DNA of 64,000 nt from Candidatus Poribacteria bacterium (GTDB taxonomy: Bacteria > Poribacteria > WGA-4E > WGA-3G): NCBI GenBank assembly GCA_022820835.1, contig JAJEET010000063.1, forward strand, positions 1-64,000. Direction: 5' to 3'. How positions within the stretch are numbered: position 1 is the stretch's first letter; every line of letters begins with the position of its first letter. A program made the translations under genes and the position numbers. Of the stretch, positions 55,932 to 64,000 are shown one piece after another. The notes beneath the pieces were generated by a model that searched no databases, had not been told where the DNA came from, and saw only the letters and a list, made by a program, of their open reading frames with translations.

Positions 55932-56003
55932 AGCCGTGATGCCAATATTTTTCTGAATTTAATCCGGTAATACGGATTATACTTTCTCAGAAATATTACG
56001 GCT
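55932..56003. repeat. Nested inverted repeat before the 271-aa gene
   Basis: Outer arms AGCCGT...AATATTTTTCTGA (55932-55956) pair imperfectly with TCAGAAATATTACGGCT (55987-56003). Inner arms AATCCG (55961-55966) and CGGATT (55973-55978) pair around GTAATA. The structure ends two bases before the AGGAGG ribosome site of the next gene, so it could terminate the PhyH transcript or act in the leader of the next gene. Confidence 0.45.
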
Positions 56004-56020
56004 ACAGGAGGAATAACAAA

Positions 56021-56836
56021 ATGCACACAAAACAGACACAGACAAATGGAATTCTAAAACACCCGTTCCCACAGCAGCGACCGGACGTGAAGATTGTCGA
56101 AAGCGATGATCGTATCACCGAAGTTGACTGTCCAGAGCTGCAATGGTGGTTCGCCGTTCCAGAGATGGGTGAACCGCATTTCCGAGCTGAGTACGATGCC
56201 AATACGCTGGAACTTGACGCAATCGTAGAAATTACGCCGACCGCCCCTGCGACAATTCGGGATATTGATTGTGTGGGACTCCGAGTTAGAGAATGGTTAG
56301 CACCGAGAGACTGGCCCGATGTAAATCCGCCGGTTATGATGTACGCAACACTTGACGATACCCATAGCAGATGGATTTCGGTCGTTAATATAGTGGACGG
56401 GCAACAAGTCTCCTACACAATCGGGGACGAGTGGTTTGAAGATCAGTGGGGCGGTCCCTTAAAACGACGGATTATAGACGATGGTCGGTACGAACTTCAA
56501 GCTGATGGTTCGTATAGAATCACCGACGGTCAAGGTTTCGGTGCTGGCACATACAACGTGACGATCGGTGAAAACACTTTTCGCTGTCTTCGTATTTTAG
56601 ACGTTGACATTTCCGAGTCTCACGGTGGCGAACTTGCTGAAATATACATCGAAAGCGGGGGGCGCACAGTCTTCTTCAGACGCTATGATGGTCGCTATTT
56701 GCGAGGACACGATTTAGTGGCTAAGTATCCGAACAACCGTCGCATTGTTATCAACGATATTGTTTATGTCCACAGCGACTGTAGCGGTTGGGCACATGAT
56801 CAGTTGACATCTGTATCCCTTCATCCGATTGATTAA
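56021..56836 (+). CDS. Uncharacterised 271-aa protein
   Basis: No recognised family. The protein has no signal peptide or membrane segment and is rich in aromatic and acidic residues. It reads as mostly beta-strand (for example RVREWLAPRDWPDV, WISVVNIVDGQQVSYTIGDEWF, GTYNVTIGENTFRCLRILDVDISE, TVFFRRYDGRYLRGHD). A strong AGGAGG site lies 9 bases before the ATG. The neighbours are a PhyH dioxygenase upstream on the same strand and an enolase-superfamily enzyme convergent downstream (24-base gap), so a small-molecule metabolic context is possible. Coding confidence comes from the length, the start site and sensible composition. Confidence 0.72.
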   Translation: MHTKQTQTNGILKHPFPQQRPDVKIVESDDRITEVDCPELQWWFAVPEMGEPHFRAEYDANTLELDAIVEITPTAPATIRDIDCVGLRVREWLAPRDWPDVNPPVMMYATLDDTHSRWISVVNIVDGQQVSYTIGDEWFEDQWGGPLKRRIIDDGRYELQADGSYRITDGQGFGAGTYNVTIGENTFRCLRILDVDISESHGGELAEIYIESGGRTVFFRRYDGRYLRGHDLVAKYPNNRRIVINDIVYVHSDCSGWAHDQLTSVSLHPID

Positions 56837-56859
56837 CTGCAGATTAGGAGGCTTACGGC

Positions 56860-58062
56860 TTACAACTTATCGACGGTGTACGCTTCTAACAGGTCTTCGC
56901 CCAAGTCTACACCGAAACCGGGGGCATCGTTGAGACTGAAAAATCCGTCACGAGTTTCGGGACGTAGGCGGCGATAGAGTTCGTTTTCGACACCGTCGCG
57001 GGAGGGACCGAAGGTCTCTGCCATACACGGCATCGGCAGACACGCTGTGAGATGTAATCCCCACGGTGTGCCTGCTTGATGCAACCACGTCGGAATACCG
57101 AGTTCAGCGGCTTCACGGGCAATCCGCAAACATTCCGTAAAACCACCTGCCCAACTGATATCCGGCTGAATCATATCTGCAGCCTTCCAACGCAACAACT
57201 CACGAAACCCGTATCGCGTGAACTCATGTTCACCAGAGACAATCCAAGCCTGTTGGACATCTCGAACGAGTTGTGCCATACCTGCGTAATCGTCAAGTGC
57301 GATGGGTTCCTCAATCCATTTGAGGTTCACATCAGCAGCTGCCTCAGCGAAACGGAGCGTGTAGTCCACATCCCAACGGAGGTAGATATCCGTCATCAGT
57401 TCCACCTCTGACCCGATAGCATCCCGCGCTGCATGTATCATCTCAACGTTTTCTGCGAACCCATCTTCTCCCTCGGCGAGTCCGTTGCGGAGCGGTAGCT
57501 TGCAGGCGGCGAACCCGTTTTCTGCGTAATAACCGACATCGGCACCCGTAGCATAAGCCGGAATTTTAAGACACGGTGTCTCTGTCACGAGACTGTAAAC
57601 GGGCGCGTCTACAATCTTTCCACACAGGTCAACAAGCGCGAGTTCTATACCGCTTAGGGCGTAAATCACCAAACCGCGCCGTCCGTAAATTGAGGTGATA
57701 TGATACAGATGCTCCCAAATCTCCTCAACATCAAGCGGATCGCGTCCGATAACAAAATGCTGGAGATGTTTCTCAATAATCATGGCACCAGCAAGTCCGC
57801 CGCCGCCGAGACCGTATCCTTTCAAACCCTTATCGGTCGTTATTTCTACGATTAACGCCCCTGCTTGCGTCGCGAAGGGACCGCGCCAGTCAACGTGTGC
57901 GGTTTGGGTAGCAGGCTTTTGCCACTGTCCTTTGGCAAATCCGAGATTCGGCATGGCGCGAGGGTTCAGGTTGACGTGCCACGTCCGAATGCCAGCGACG
58001 GTATGCCGCGTTTTTGCACGTTCCTTCCATGTAGCCGTGAGTTTGTTTTCATTGGCGTGCAT
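56860..58062 (-). CDS. Enolase-superfamily (mandelate racemase-like) enzyme
   Basis: A 400-aa protein. The N-terminal capping domain (KTRHTVAGIRTWHVNL, VEITTDKGLKGYGLGGGGLAG) precedes a barrel with metal ligands in MTDIYLRWD, WIEEP and SGEHE. It ends with the WLHQAGTPWGLHLTA and FGPSRDG motifs. The superfamily abstracts a proton alpha to a carboxylate; many members are sugar-acid dehydratases or racemases. A full Lys-x-Lys acid/base motif is not seen (CKLPL has one Lys), and His in WLHQAG may serve, so the reaction cannot be named. GAGGA lies about 9 bases before the ATG. It may be the last gene of the minus-strand run with the membrane protein and sulfatase. Confidence 0.85.
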   Translation of the reverse strand: MHANENKLTATWKERAKTRHTVAGIRTWHVNLNPRAMPNLGFAKGQWQKPATQTAHVDWRGPFATQAGALIVEITTDKGLKGYGLGGGGLAGAMIIEKHLQHFVIGRDPLDVEEIWEHLYHITSIYGRRGLVIYALSGIELALVDLCGKIVDAPVYSLVTETPCLKIPAYATGADVGYYAENGFAACKLPLRNGLAEGEDGFAENVEMIHAARDAIGSEVELMTDIYLRWDVDYTLRFAEAAADVNLKWIEEPIALDDYAGMAQLVRDVQQAWIVSGEHEFTRYGFRELLRWKAADMIQPDISWAGGFTECLRIAREAAELGIPTWLHQAGTPWGLHLTACLPMPCMAETFGPSRDGVENELYRRLRPETRDGFFSLNDAPGFGVDLGEDLLEAYTVDKL

Positions 58063-58122
58063 AATGTAATTCCTCTTAGATGCCCTTTAATTTGAGTGGT
58101 CAGGTTCGCAATTATCTATAGG

Positions 58123-60150
58123 TCACGATGGCAGCGCGAAATAACCTATTCCTGTGAAGAACCCGACAATCATCCATAATCCGACCATTACGTACTCGCC
58201 GAAGATCAAGCCGAAAGCAATGGGGCGAATCTTCCGATACGTTGCGGCACCACCAAATTTTAGTGCCATGTATTTAATGAACCACCCGACTAAAATAGAC
58301 GACCAGAGATGAAACGGTGGATACGTCGCGCCTAAGAGATAACCGATCGGATGCAACGACCACCAGACAAAGTTCTGCCGCATCCAGAGCATAAAACCTG
58401 TAAATCCAGCACCAGCGATCATACTGTAGACCTCAGCCCATTTCGTTTCGACAGGAAATTGGATGAGGTTGTTCATCCGCTGGAAATAGTTTCTCGGTGC
58501 GGCGACAAAGGACCAACTCTGCAAAAAGAGTGCACCCTTGCCGTATATCAGCGTCAATGAGGCGTAAACGGAGACCAGAATCGCAACAACGATTGCAATC
58601 CCCAAAATTGGTACAACGCGTCGTCGCGCGAGTCGGACTTCATCGGCTGCCTTGAAACTGTGCAGGAAGTTTGGCATCATGAACTCTCCCCAATCCCGGA
58701 GGAACGTGCGCTGGAAACTTAGAACCGCCAAACTCTTATGTCCGACAGCGTTGGAACCTAAGGTAATGTCAATATATTCTGAAGGAAAAAAGGGAGCCTG
58801 CACCAGCAGTAAACCGCCGTTAACAACCATCCAAGTCAGGACTACTGATGTGATAAAAATTGAGAGGAGCGTCACAATTGCGACCCATGTTGTTATGCCT
58901 GCGACAACCAAGAACACAGCTAAGGTAACAAACCCGAAGAGAAATCCGAGCAATGCAACACGATACGAGATAGGTTCGTTGGAATCATCTATTGGTTGCT
59001 TCGCTGTAGTCGTGGCGGTTGTCCGCACGTGTCCAAGTCCAAACGTTTTTCTGAAAACCGTTACAATATGTTCACGTCCAATCCAGAAAACCGCAGGTAC
59101 AAAGACGAGATAACCGCCCATCACCTGACGGCTGCAGCTAAGCCACGGACCGATGCCGAGTCCAATCGCATTCATGATGATATATTGAACTTTGAAAAAA
59201 ATGAAAAAGAACCAGAGACTGAACGATACCTCCAACGTCAGTAAGGTGGCGATGCCGATAACCGAGAAATAGATGACGAATCGCATCGCGGGCCACCATC
59301 CAAGCGTATGCCACGGTTTCTCGGTAAAAGCGCGGTGAATGTTATATATGAGTGGAATCTCTGGGACATTCGGAAAGTGGGCATGCAAGCCGTTGATAAG
59401 ATGCAACGCCACCGGCAGTGCCATTCCAGCCCAAAGGAGTTTGTTCTTGAAAAAAGCGTTGAGAAGTGTACCGGATGCCGGTTCTGCAGCGAGTTGGACC
59501 GGAATCTGAATTAAAGGAAAAGAGAAGCGTTCACGTTCCACCCACTGTTTTCGGAGGAGGGTCGTTAGGCAGATTGTTGTAAAATAGAAGACAAGGATGA
59601 AGAGTGTCCAGATGAGCAGCGGCTTGATCCAGACCAACCACGGCACACTTTCACCCGGAGCAATGCCTTCATAAAAGTCTGTTACTGCGCGAGTATCGGG
59701 GACAACGAGCCACTCTGGGATATGTGGATGTAAAATTTCTGCCCAATCATTTTCTGTTGTAGCAAAATAACGCACTGCGACGAGAGAGGGCAGCAGAAAT
59801 TGCAACAGCCCCATTGACGGAATGCCGACTGCCACGATTAGCATCATCCAGATGACAGTCAGTTCGAGTGCGGAGAAAGCAAAACGTCCACTCCGCATGA
59901 ATTTACGTAACGGGACATTGACGAGAAATACCAGAAATAGGAGTCCAAAAATTGAACCGACAGGTAAGTGGTTGCCTGCTATCTTGGTGTTTTGTAGAAA
60001 ATAGTTATTGTAGGGAGTGATTGCGCACATTGCAACCACTAAAAGCAACCCTACAAGAATAGCAGGAAATCGAATTTTAGCATTCGATCTGCCAGTTTCC
60101 CCAAAATTGTCCTTAAATGTATGAGCAGCCAATCGTTTATAGGTCTCCAA
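58123..60150 (-). CDS. Multi-pass membrane protein (DUF6785-like)
   Basis: A 675-aa protein with about a dozen hydrophobic helices. ITPYNNYFLQNTKIAGNHLPVGSIFGLL after the first helix, the ELTVIWMMLIVAVGIPSMGLLQFLLPSLVA segment and the C-terminal HPIGYLLGATYPPFHLWSSILVGWFIKYMALKFGG look like the DUF6785/DUF6784 family, distantly similar to oligopeptide transporters. Family assignment is from memory. It may transport a compound processed by the adjacent enolase-superfamily enzyme and sulfatase. The start is uncertain: TTG 60150 has no clear ribosome site; TTG 60132, with GGAGA about 11 bases upstream, is an alternative. Confidence 0.72.
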   Translation of the reverse strand: METYKRLAAHTFKDNFGETGRSNAKIRFPAILVGLLLVVAMCAITPYNNYFLQNTKIAGNHLPVGSIFGLLFLVFLVNVPLRKFMRSGRFAFSALELTVIWMMLIVAVGIPSMGLLQFLLPSLVAVRYFATTENDWAEILHPHIPEWLVVPDTRAVTDFYEGIAPGESVPWLVWIKPLLIWTLFILVFYFTTICLTTLLRKQWVERERFSFPLIQIPVQLAAEPASGTLLNAFFKNKLLWAGMALPVALHLINGLHAHFPNVPEIPLIYNIHRAFTEKPWHTLGWWPAMRFVIYFSVIGIATLLTLEVSFSLWFFFIFFKVQYIIMNAIGLGIGPWLSCSRQVMGGYLVFVPAVFWIGREHIVTVFRKTFGLGHVRTTATTTAKQPIDDSNEPISYRVALLGFLFGFVTLAVFLVVAGITTWVAIVTLLSIFITSVVLTWMVVNGGLLLVQAPFFPSEYIDITLGSNAVGHKSLAVLSFQRTFLRDWGEFMMPNFLHSFKAADEVRLARRRVVPILGIAIVVAILVSVYASLTLIYGKGALFLQSWSFVAAPRNYFQRMNNLIQFPVETKWAEVYSMIAGAGFTGFMLWMRQNFVWWSLHPIGYLLGATYPPFHLWSSILVGWFIKYMALKFGGAATYRKIRPIAFGLIFGEYVMVGLWMIVGFFTGIGYFALPS

Positions 60151-60181
60151 TTGTTAGCATCGGTTCAACAAACGTTCCTAT

Positions 60182-61642
60182 CTATTCCTCATCTCTCAGT
60201 GAAGGACGATAGAGACAGGTCTCCGCGTCAACGATACGTCCATCAGGCAGTGTATATTGATTCGGTGTCCCTCCACCCCATGGTGCCTTGAAATCTCGGC
60301 TGCGTACTTTATCCACTGCTTGTTGTTCGCTGACAGATTCCCATGAGAAACCATCCATGAGTTGCGCGTGAAGAGATGATTCTAATTCCTTATACGCTTC
60401 TTCGCCTGATAGGTTCTCAAACTCATCTGGGTCTGTCTCCAGATCGAAGAGGATGGATTCATCTTCAGGGAATGCGACGTATTTATAGCGAGGCGTTCGG
60501 AGCATACGCATCGGACCTGTCGTCTGTGGTGCCCAATATTCCGTGATTGCAGTGTCGCGCCAATCGTCTGTGTTGCCTGACATTAGATTTGTTAAATCTG
60601 CGCCATCCAAATCATCAGGAGTCGGGATGCCTGCCCGTGCACATAGGGTCGGGAAAAGATCGTTTAGCTCGACGGGTGCTGTTATCCTTGCCCCGTGTGA
60701 TTGCTGGATTTGCTTATCCCAGACGATCAAAGGTACACGTGCTGCCGCTTCGTAGTAACTCGATTTCCACCACTGTCCGTGTTCACCTGCCATCTCGCCG
60801 TGATCGGTTGTATAGACGATGATGGTGTTATCCAAAAAACCGTCGCGTTCCAGAAGCGCGAGCAAGTCTCCCACGGTCTCATCCAAGAATTCGCAACAGG
60901 CGTAGTAAGCTGCGCGTGCTTTTCTTGTCTCTTCAGGCGGGATATCCTGCGTGTTGAAATTATCTCGCAGCCCTTTCGCGAAGCGGTGCGTCTGCTCTAA
61001 GTGTCCTGGTGGGATATTCGGCATATCTACATTATCGGGCCAATATTTATCGAGGAGCCGTTTCGGTGCCGTGAGCGGAAAATGTGGACGACTGTAACTG
61101 GCAAGCAAGAACCACGGTTGATCTGACGGTTGCGATCTTAGGTATTCAAGGGTCTCCCCGTTAATAACGCGTTCTTGTAGAAGACTGCTTGGAATCTCTG
61201 TGACCCCCGCGAGCCGGGTTCGTCCCCGTACGCGAGATGGTGGATTTAGCGGGTCTGTTTGGTGTCCAGCATTGCCGCGTAAGTCACCGTACGGGCGGGA
61301 CTGGAATCCGTTGTGCTGTTCTTTACCGCCGAAGTGCATCTTACCGACAAGTGCGGTCGCGTAGCCGTGTTGTGCGAAATGTGCAGGCATCGTGAGATGT
61401 TCTGGGAAAAGAATTGATCCGTTATTCCACGCCGAACAGCGATGCGCGTGCTTACCTGTCAGCATACACATCCGAGATGGCGTACAGAGTGGGACTTGAC
61501 AATATGCACTCTCAAAATAGGTGCCGGAAGCAGCGAGACTGTCGAGATTTGGGGTCTGGACAATGGAATTACCTTCATACCCGATAGCATGCGGACTGTG
61601 TTCATCACTCATCAAAAATAGAATATTCGGTCTTTGCGCCAT
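60182..61642 (-). CDS. Type I sulfatase
   Basis: A 486-aa formylglycine-dependent sulfatase. PNILFLMSDEHSPHA gives the N-terminal metal-binding strand. The active-site motif is CTPSR (residues 53-57), with C53 to be converted to formylglycine, followed by MCMLTGKHAH. YTTDHGEMAGEHGQWWK provides the second metal site. No signal peptide is seen, so it may act in the cytoplasm on an imported sulfate ester. The substrate is unknown; the closest look is choline-sulfatase/arylsulfatase A-like. A strong AAAGGAGA precedes the ATG. It is 31 bases upstream of the DUF6785-like gene on the same strand. Confidence 0.93.
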   Translation of the reverse strand: MAQRPNILFLMSDEHSPHAIGYEGNSIVQTPNLDSLAASGTYFESAYCQVPLCTPSRMCMLTGKHAHRCSAWNNGSILFPEHLTMPAHFAQHGYATALVGKMHFGGKEQHNGFQSRPYGDLRGNAGHQTDPLNPPSRVRGRTRLAGVTEIPSSLLQERVINGETLEYLRSQPSDQPWFLLASYSRPHFPLTAPKRLLDKYWPDNVDMPNIPPGHLEQTHRFAKGLRDNFNTQDIPPEETRKARAAYYACCEFLDETVGDLLALLERDGFLDNTIIVYTTDHGEMAGEHGQWWKSSYYEAAARVPLIVWDKQIQQSHGARITAPVELNDLFPTLCARAGIPTPDDLDGADLTNLMSGNTDDWRDTAITEYWAPQTTGPMRMLRTPRYKYVAFPEDESILFDLETDPDEFENLSGEEAYKELESSLHAQLMDGFSWESVSEQQAVDKVRSRDFKAPWGGGTPNQYTLPDGRIVDAETCLYRPSLRDEE

Positions 61643-61708
61643 GAATCAAAAATCTCCTTTAATTTTGCGTAGGGTGAGGAAGCCGTATCATTTCAAATTT
61701 GAACATTT

Positions 61709-61963
61709 TTAGCCGTGCGGTACAGCATAAGCGTGAAAATCTACATCAAAAGGCAGCATTATGTCTGAATCTTTTTGAGCGAAGTGCTGAGAAAAATCAA
61801 TGAGCGTGAAACCCACTAACTGTTTCGTCTCTGGATGGAAACGCAGGATAACATCTTCGGTGTATTCAACGTAGTCAGTATGCTCTGGCGTGCCCTTTGT
61901 TACATAGAGCACATCTGCTTCTCGGTCATAGACAATCTTGAGTCTGTCCTTATTGAGATCCAT
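61709..61963 (-). CDS. DUF2283 small protein
   Basis: An 84-aa protein matching the DUF2283 pattern: IVYDREADVLYVTKG, a short loop, then DVILRFHPETKQLVGFTLIDFS. AAGGAG lies 6 bases before the ATG. Its start overlaps the end of the 98-aa gene by 14 bases. Small DUF2283 genes are often paired with small putative toxins, so it may be the antitoxin; that is inferred. Confidence 0.85.
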   Translation of the reverse strand: MDLNKDRLKIVYDREADVLYVTKGTPEHTDYVEYTEDVILRFHPETKQLVGFTLIDFSQHFAQKDSDIMLPFDVDFHAYAVPHG

Positions 61964-62246
61964 GGAATCTCCTTTTTCTTATTGGGTATGCGGTAATAAT
62001 GAAATTGTTCCGAATCAGTTTAACAATAACAACAATACGGGTGTAATTGTGAGGTAAACTGCCAAAATCCTTATAATAAGTATATTTGTGGGGATCTATA
62101 GGAGACTGTTTTCTTCTGCCTGTCTGTACTGTTTCAAGAATCTCGTCACGGTGTTTTCTCAGTTCCCAATGATTTTCAAATATATGTTGCCATCTCTCAT
62201 CGGTTAATTCAATAAGATTACCCCACTTATCAGTAACCTGCCACAT
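61950..62246 (-). CDS. Small BECR-like putative toxin
   Basis: A 98-aa protein. The N-terminal ELTDERWQHIFENHWEL, then ILETVQTGRRKQSPIDPHKYTYYKDFG and a two-strand hydrophobic end (RIVVIVKLIRNNFIITAYPIRKR) resemble phage-type BECR (barnase/EndoU/colicin/RelE) nuclease-fold proteins and DUF4258-like toxins. It is directly followed, with a 14-base overlap, by the DUF2283 gene, an arrangement like a toxin-antitoxin operon. The ribosome site before the ATG is weak. Toxicity is not shown by sequence. Confidence 0.7.
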   Translation of the reverse strand: MWQVTDKWGNLIELTDERWQHIFENHWELRKHRDEILETVQTGRRKQSPIDPHKYTYYKDFGSLPHNYTRIVVIVKLIRNNFIITAYPIRKRRFHGSQ

Positions 62247-62462
62247 AAATATGCCTTTGTCGTTTGGTGTTACTTGCGTGTCCGCTTAGAAAGCACGTTT
62301 ATGGAAAATCCGACACTCAATGTAGTTTACACGATTTACCAACAATACGCAAGTGAAATACGGGGTAAATACGGAAAAATTGGACTTCTATTTCGCGAGG
62401 ATAGCAAGGTAGTAATGAAGTTATTTAAAATCCCGATACAATAGCAAAATCGGATGGGTTTA

Positions 62463-64000
62463 TCAATGCGGCACTTTTGCCTTGCTTTTCGTGACACCGA
62501 GTATGAGTGCCGGCAACACAGTCTCAGAAATGTCAGCGGAATAGTCAAAGATCGTCCACCCTGAAGCTCCTAAGATACGGGATAGGTAAATCTGCTCGGC
62601 TACAGCATCGGGTGTTAGTAGCGAATTGGAGGCGGTTGCACCGATACCGGGATAAATGGGGACATTCTTAGGCATGAGCGCGATTTGGTTGGTTAGCAAT
62701 TCCGTAAAATAGCCGGGGTCTTCTGTATAATTCATCGGGCAGACAAAATCGACGTAACCAGATTTTGCCCAGGCGACCCAATCCTGCCCGATACTCTTGA
62801 TACATCCCGGATACCAGCCAAAGACAGCGGCAGAGATTTTGATTTCAGGATCAACTTCGCGCGAACGTTTGTGAATTAGGCGCACCAACCGTGTGATCTG
62901 TTGTACGCGCCACTCGGTATACTGCTCACCATAAGTACCGGTTTTCGGTAAGACCTCGGCGGGCCATTCGTTGATAGGCTTTCGTATTGTCCGCACAAAT
63001 CTCTCACGGCAGCCCTCACAGTAGCAGGCGTGGCTTCCCGGATAGCGGATATAATCGAGGTGGATACCGTCTACATCGTAATTTGTGACGATCTCAAGGA
63101 TACTATTTAATTCCAGAAGCACATTTTTCGGGTGTGACGGACAGAGCCAATTGAGTGCTTCTCCAGTTGCGGAGACTTGGGTACGTCCCGCCTCGCGTAT
63201 TTTTTCGACAAATGCTTTCGGCGCGCCTTCCAAATTCCACGTAATCTTCCAGACATGGACCTGCAAACCGTGTGCATGTGCTGCTTGAACGCACTGGGCA
63301 ATCTGGTCGCCGTATTCTGTGAAAGTCTTGCTCTGCGGTAAGATTTTGCTCGGATAGTGTGCGACACCTGCCCACGCCATGTTTGGGAGAATTATATTCA
63401 CGCCAGCGGCTGCTAACTCTTTCGCAGCGCGCGCCCAATCTCCCGGATATGCACCGAGCCCAGAGTGATTCCATACCGCGCGTCCTTCGGTTTCCACACT
63501 GGCGTGCGATAGGAAATAGGCTTTGGATAATTCAGCACGACTCGCACGGGCTGTCGTTATTGCGGAATTGTAATCCCCAGCATCAAATTCGGTGCGCGCT
63601 CGTTTCATCAAGTCTGATCCGGAATTTAACACTTGATTCGCTTCGCTGACATTGCTTCGTTGAACAAATTGCGCTAACTCCGTAAAATCTTTGGTGTGTC
63701 CAACGGTTGTCATCACTGTTATTGCCTGTTTAGCAAACGTTTGGCGAAATTCTGGAACGAGGTGTCCCAAGAGGGCAGCGAGCATCTGCGTCTTGCGTTG
63801 AACGTCATCAGAAAGGAAAACATGACTAAAGAAGACTCCCGCCTCCCCTACAAAAAGCGCAGGCAAGCCGGTTGATTCTCCGTTTTCACTATGCCAATAT
63901 CCGGCAACCTTGGTCTGTGGTATCGTAGGTTCTGCTACCGTAATGTTCCAGGAGGCCTGACTGATAAACGCTGGCATATCGAGGATCTCCGGTGCGTTCA
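62463..64000 (-). CDS. GHL10/DUF187-like glycosidase-fold protein, 5' end beyond window
   Basis: The frame stays open to the edge of the window (the residues before the Met at 63977 read NAPEILD), so the N-terminus is missing. At least 511 aa. An upstream region (about 60-160 in the visible part) has helical sequence. The TIM-barrel part begins near NHSGLGAYPGDWARAAKELAAAGVNIILPNMAW and continues with HAHGLQVHVWKITWN, CPSHPKNVLLELNSILEIVTNYDVDGIHLDYIRYPG and CYCEGCRERF. These match the GHL10 family of glycosidase-like proteins, in which the D-G-I-H-L-D-Y motif carries putative catalytic acids. It is likely involved in cell-surface glycan handling. The 216-base gap to the BECR-like gene shows no other gene. 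Confidence 0.85.
   Translation of the reverse strand, partial: NAPEILDMPAFISQASWNITVAEPTIPQTKVAGYWHSENGESTGLPALFVGEAGVFFSHVFLSDDVQRKTQMLAALLGHLVPEFRQTFAKQAITVMTTVGHTKDFTELAQFVQRSNVSEANQVLNSGSDLMKRARTEFDAGDYNSAITTARASRAELSKAYFLSHASVETEGRAVWNHSGLGAYPGDWARAAKELAAAGVNIILPNMAWAGVAHYPSKILPQSKTFTEYGDQIAQCVQAAHAHGLQVHVWKITWNLEGAPKAFVEKIREAGRTQVSATGEALNWLCPSHPKNVLLELNSILEIVTNYDVDGIHLDYIRYPGSHACYCEGCRERFVRTIRKPINEWPAEVLPKTGTYGEQYTEWRVQQITRLVRLIHKRSREVDPEIKISAAVFGWYPGCIKSIGQDWVAWAKSGYVDFVCPMNYTEDPGYFTELLTNQIALMPKNVPIYPGIGATASNSLLTPDAVAEQIYLSRILGASGWTIFDYSADISETVLPALILGVTKSKAKVPH

Noticed and set aside
184-60150. TTGGAGACYTATAA shared by the 184 frame start and the 60150 gene start (opposite strands)
   Set aside because: Two short AT-rich matches with no third copy; in the first case it is part of a promoter and not a start. 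Treated as coincidence.

Overview
The window is 64 kb of bacterial chromosome with moderate GC content. Housekeeping genes (a histidine gene set, ispG, uppP) sit beside a sulfatase, a phytanoyl-CoA-dioxygenase-like enzyme, an enolase-superfamily enzyme, a GHL10-type glycosidase-like protein, beta-helix and WD40 proteins and very large secreted TPR proteins. This mix, together with ECF sigma factors fused to WD40 domains, is what I associate with Candidatus Poribacteria and related uncultured PVC-like or sponge/marine lineages. The taxonomic call is an inference; there is no rRNA marker in the window. I saw no tRNA, rRNA, CRISPR array or transposase gene.

Layout. (1) 0.2-3.9 kb: hisZ-hisG-hisS on the plus strand, from a sigma70-like promoter at 170-198. 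(2) 3.9-5.8 kb: a Nudix hydrolase and a DUF234-type ATPase on the minus strand. (3) 5.9-10.4 kb: uppP, then a methyltransferase/glycosyltransferase pair with an ATGA overlap and a GT39-like membrane glycosyltransferase, which suggests a polyprenyl-linked glycan module. (4) 10.4-12.8 kb: ispG and hisC on the minus strand. (5) 13.2-43.4 kb: five consecutive plus-strand genes. They encode a sigma factor-TM-WD40 fusion, a secreted WD40 protein and three paralogous secreted TPR giants (about 3181, 1924 and 2899 aa). They are linked by shared modules. (6) 44.2-53.7 kb: a coiled-coil membrane protein, MoxR, a DUF58 protein, a BatA-type vWA protein, a multi-pass membrane protein and a large vWA protein, a variant of the MoxR/Bat operon. 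(7) 53.7-64 kb: a secreted beta-helix protein, a PhyH-like dioxygenase, an unknown protein, then a minus-strand run of enolase-superfamily enzyme, multi-pass membrane protein, sulfatase, a small putative toxin/antitoxin pair and a GHL10-like protein cut by the window end.

The most unusual region is the 30-kb sigma/WD40/TPR locus. The sigma fusion has a single transmembrane segment between an ECF sigma factor and 14 WD-like repeats. The next gene has the same 14 repeats in the same order behind a signal peptide. That implies the WD40 part of the fusion lies outside the cytoplasm, so the protein may be a membrane-anchored sigma factor with its own sensor. The secreted WD40 protein ends in the same roughly 230-residue module as two of the TPR giants, which suggests that all five proteins act together at the cell surface.

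The intergenic DNA carries two related families of small elements with TATAGTA-type inverted ends (two copies each, TA-flanked, MITE-like) and several perfect short palindromes. One MITE copy begins one base after a stop codon, and both copies of the longer family lie just upstream of strong sigma70-type promoters.
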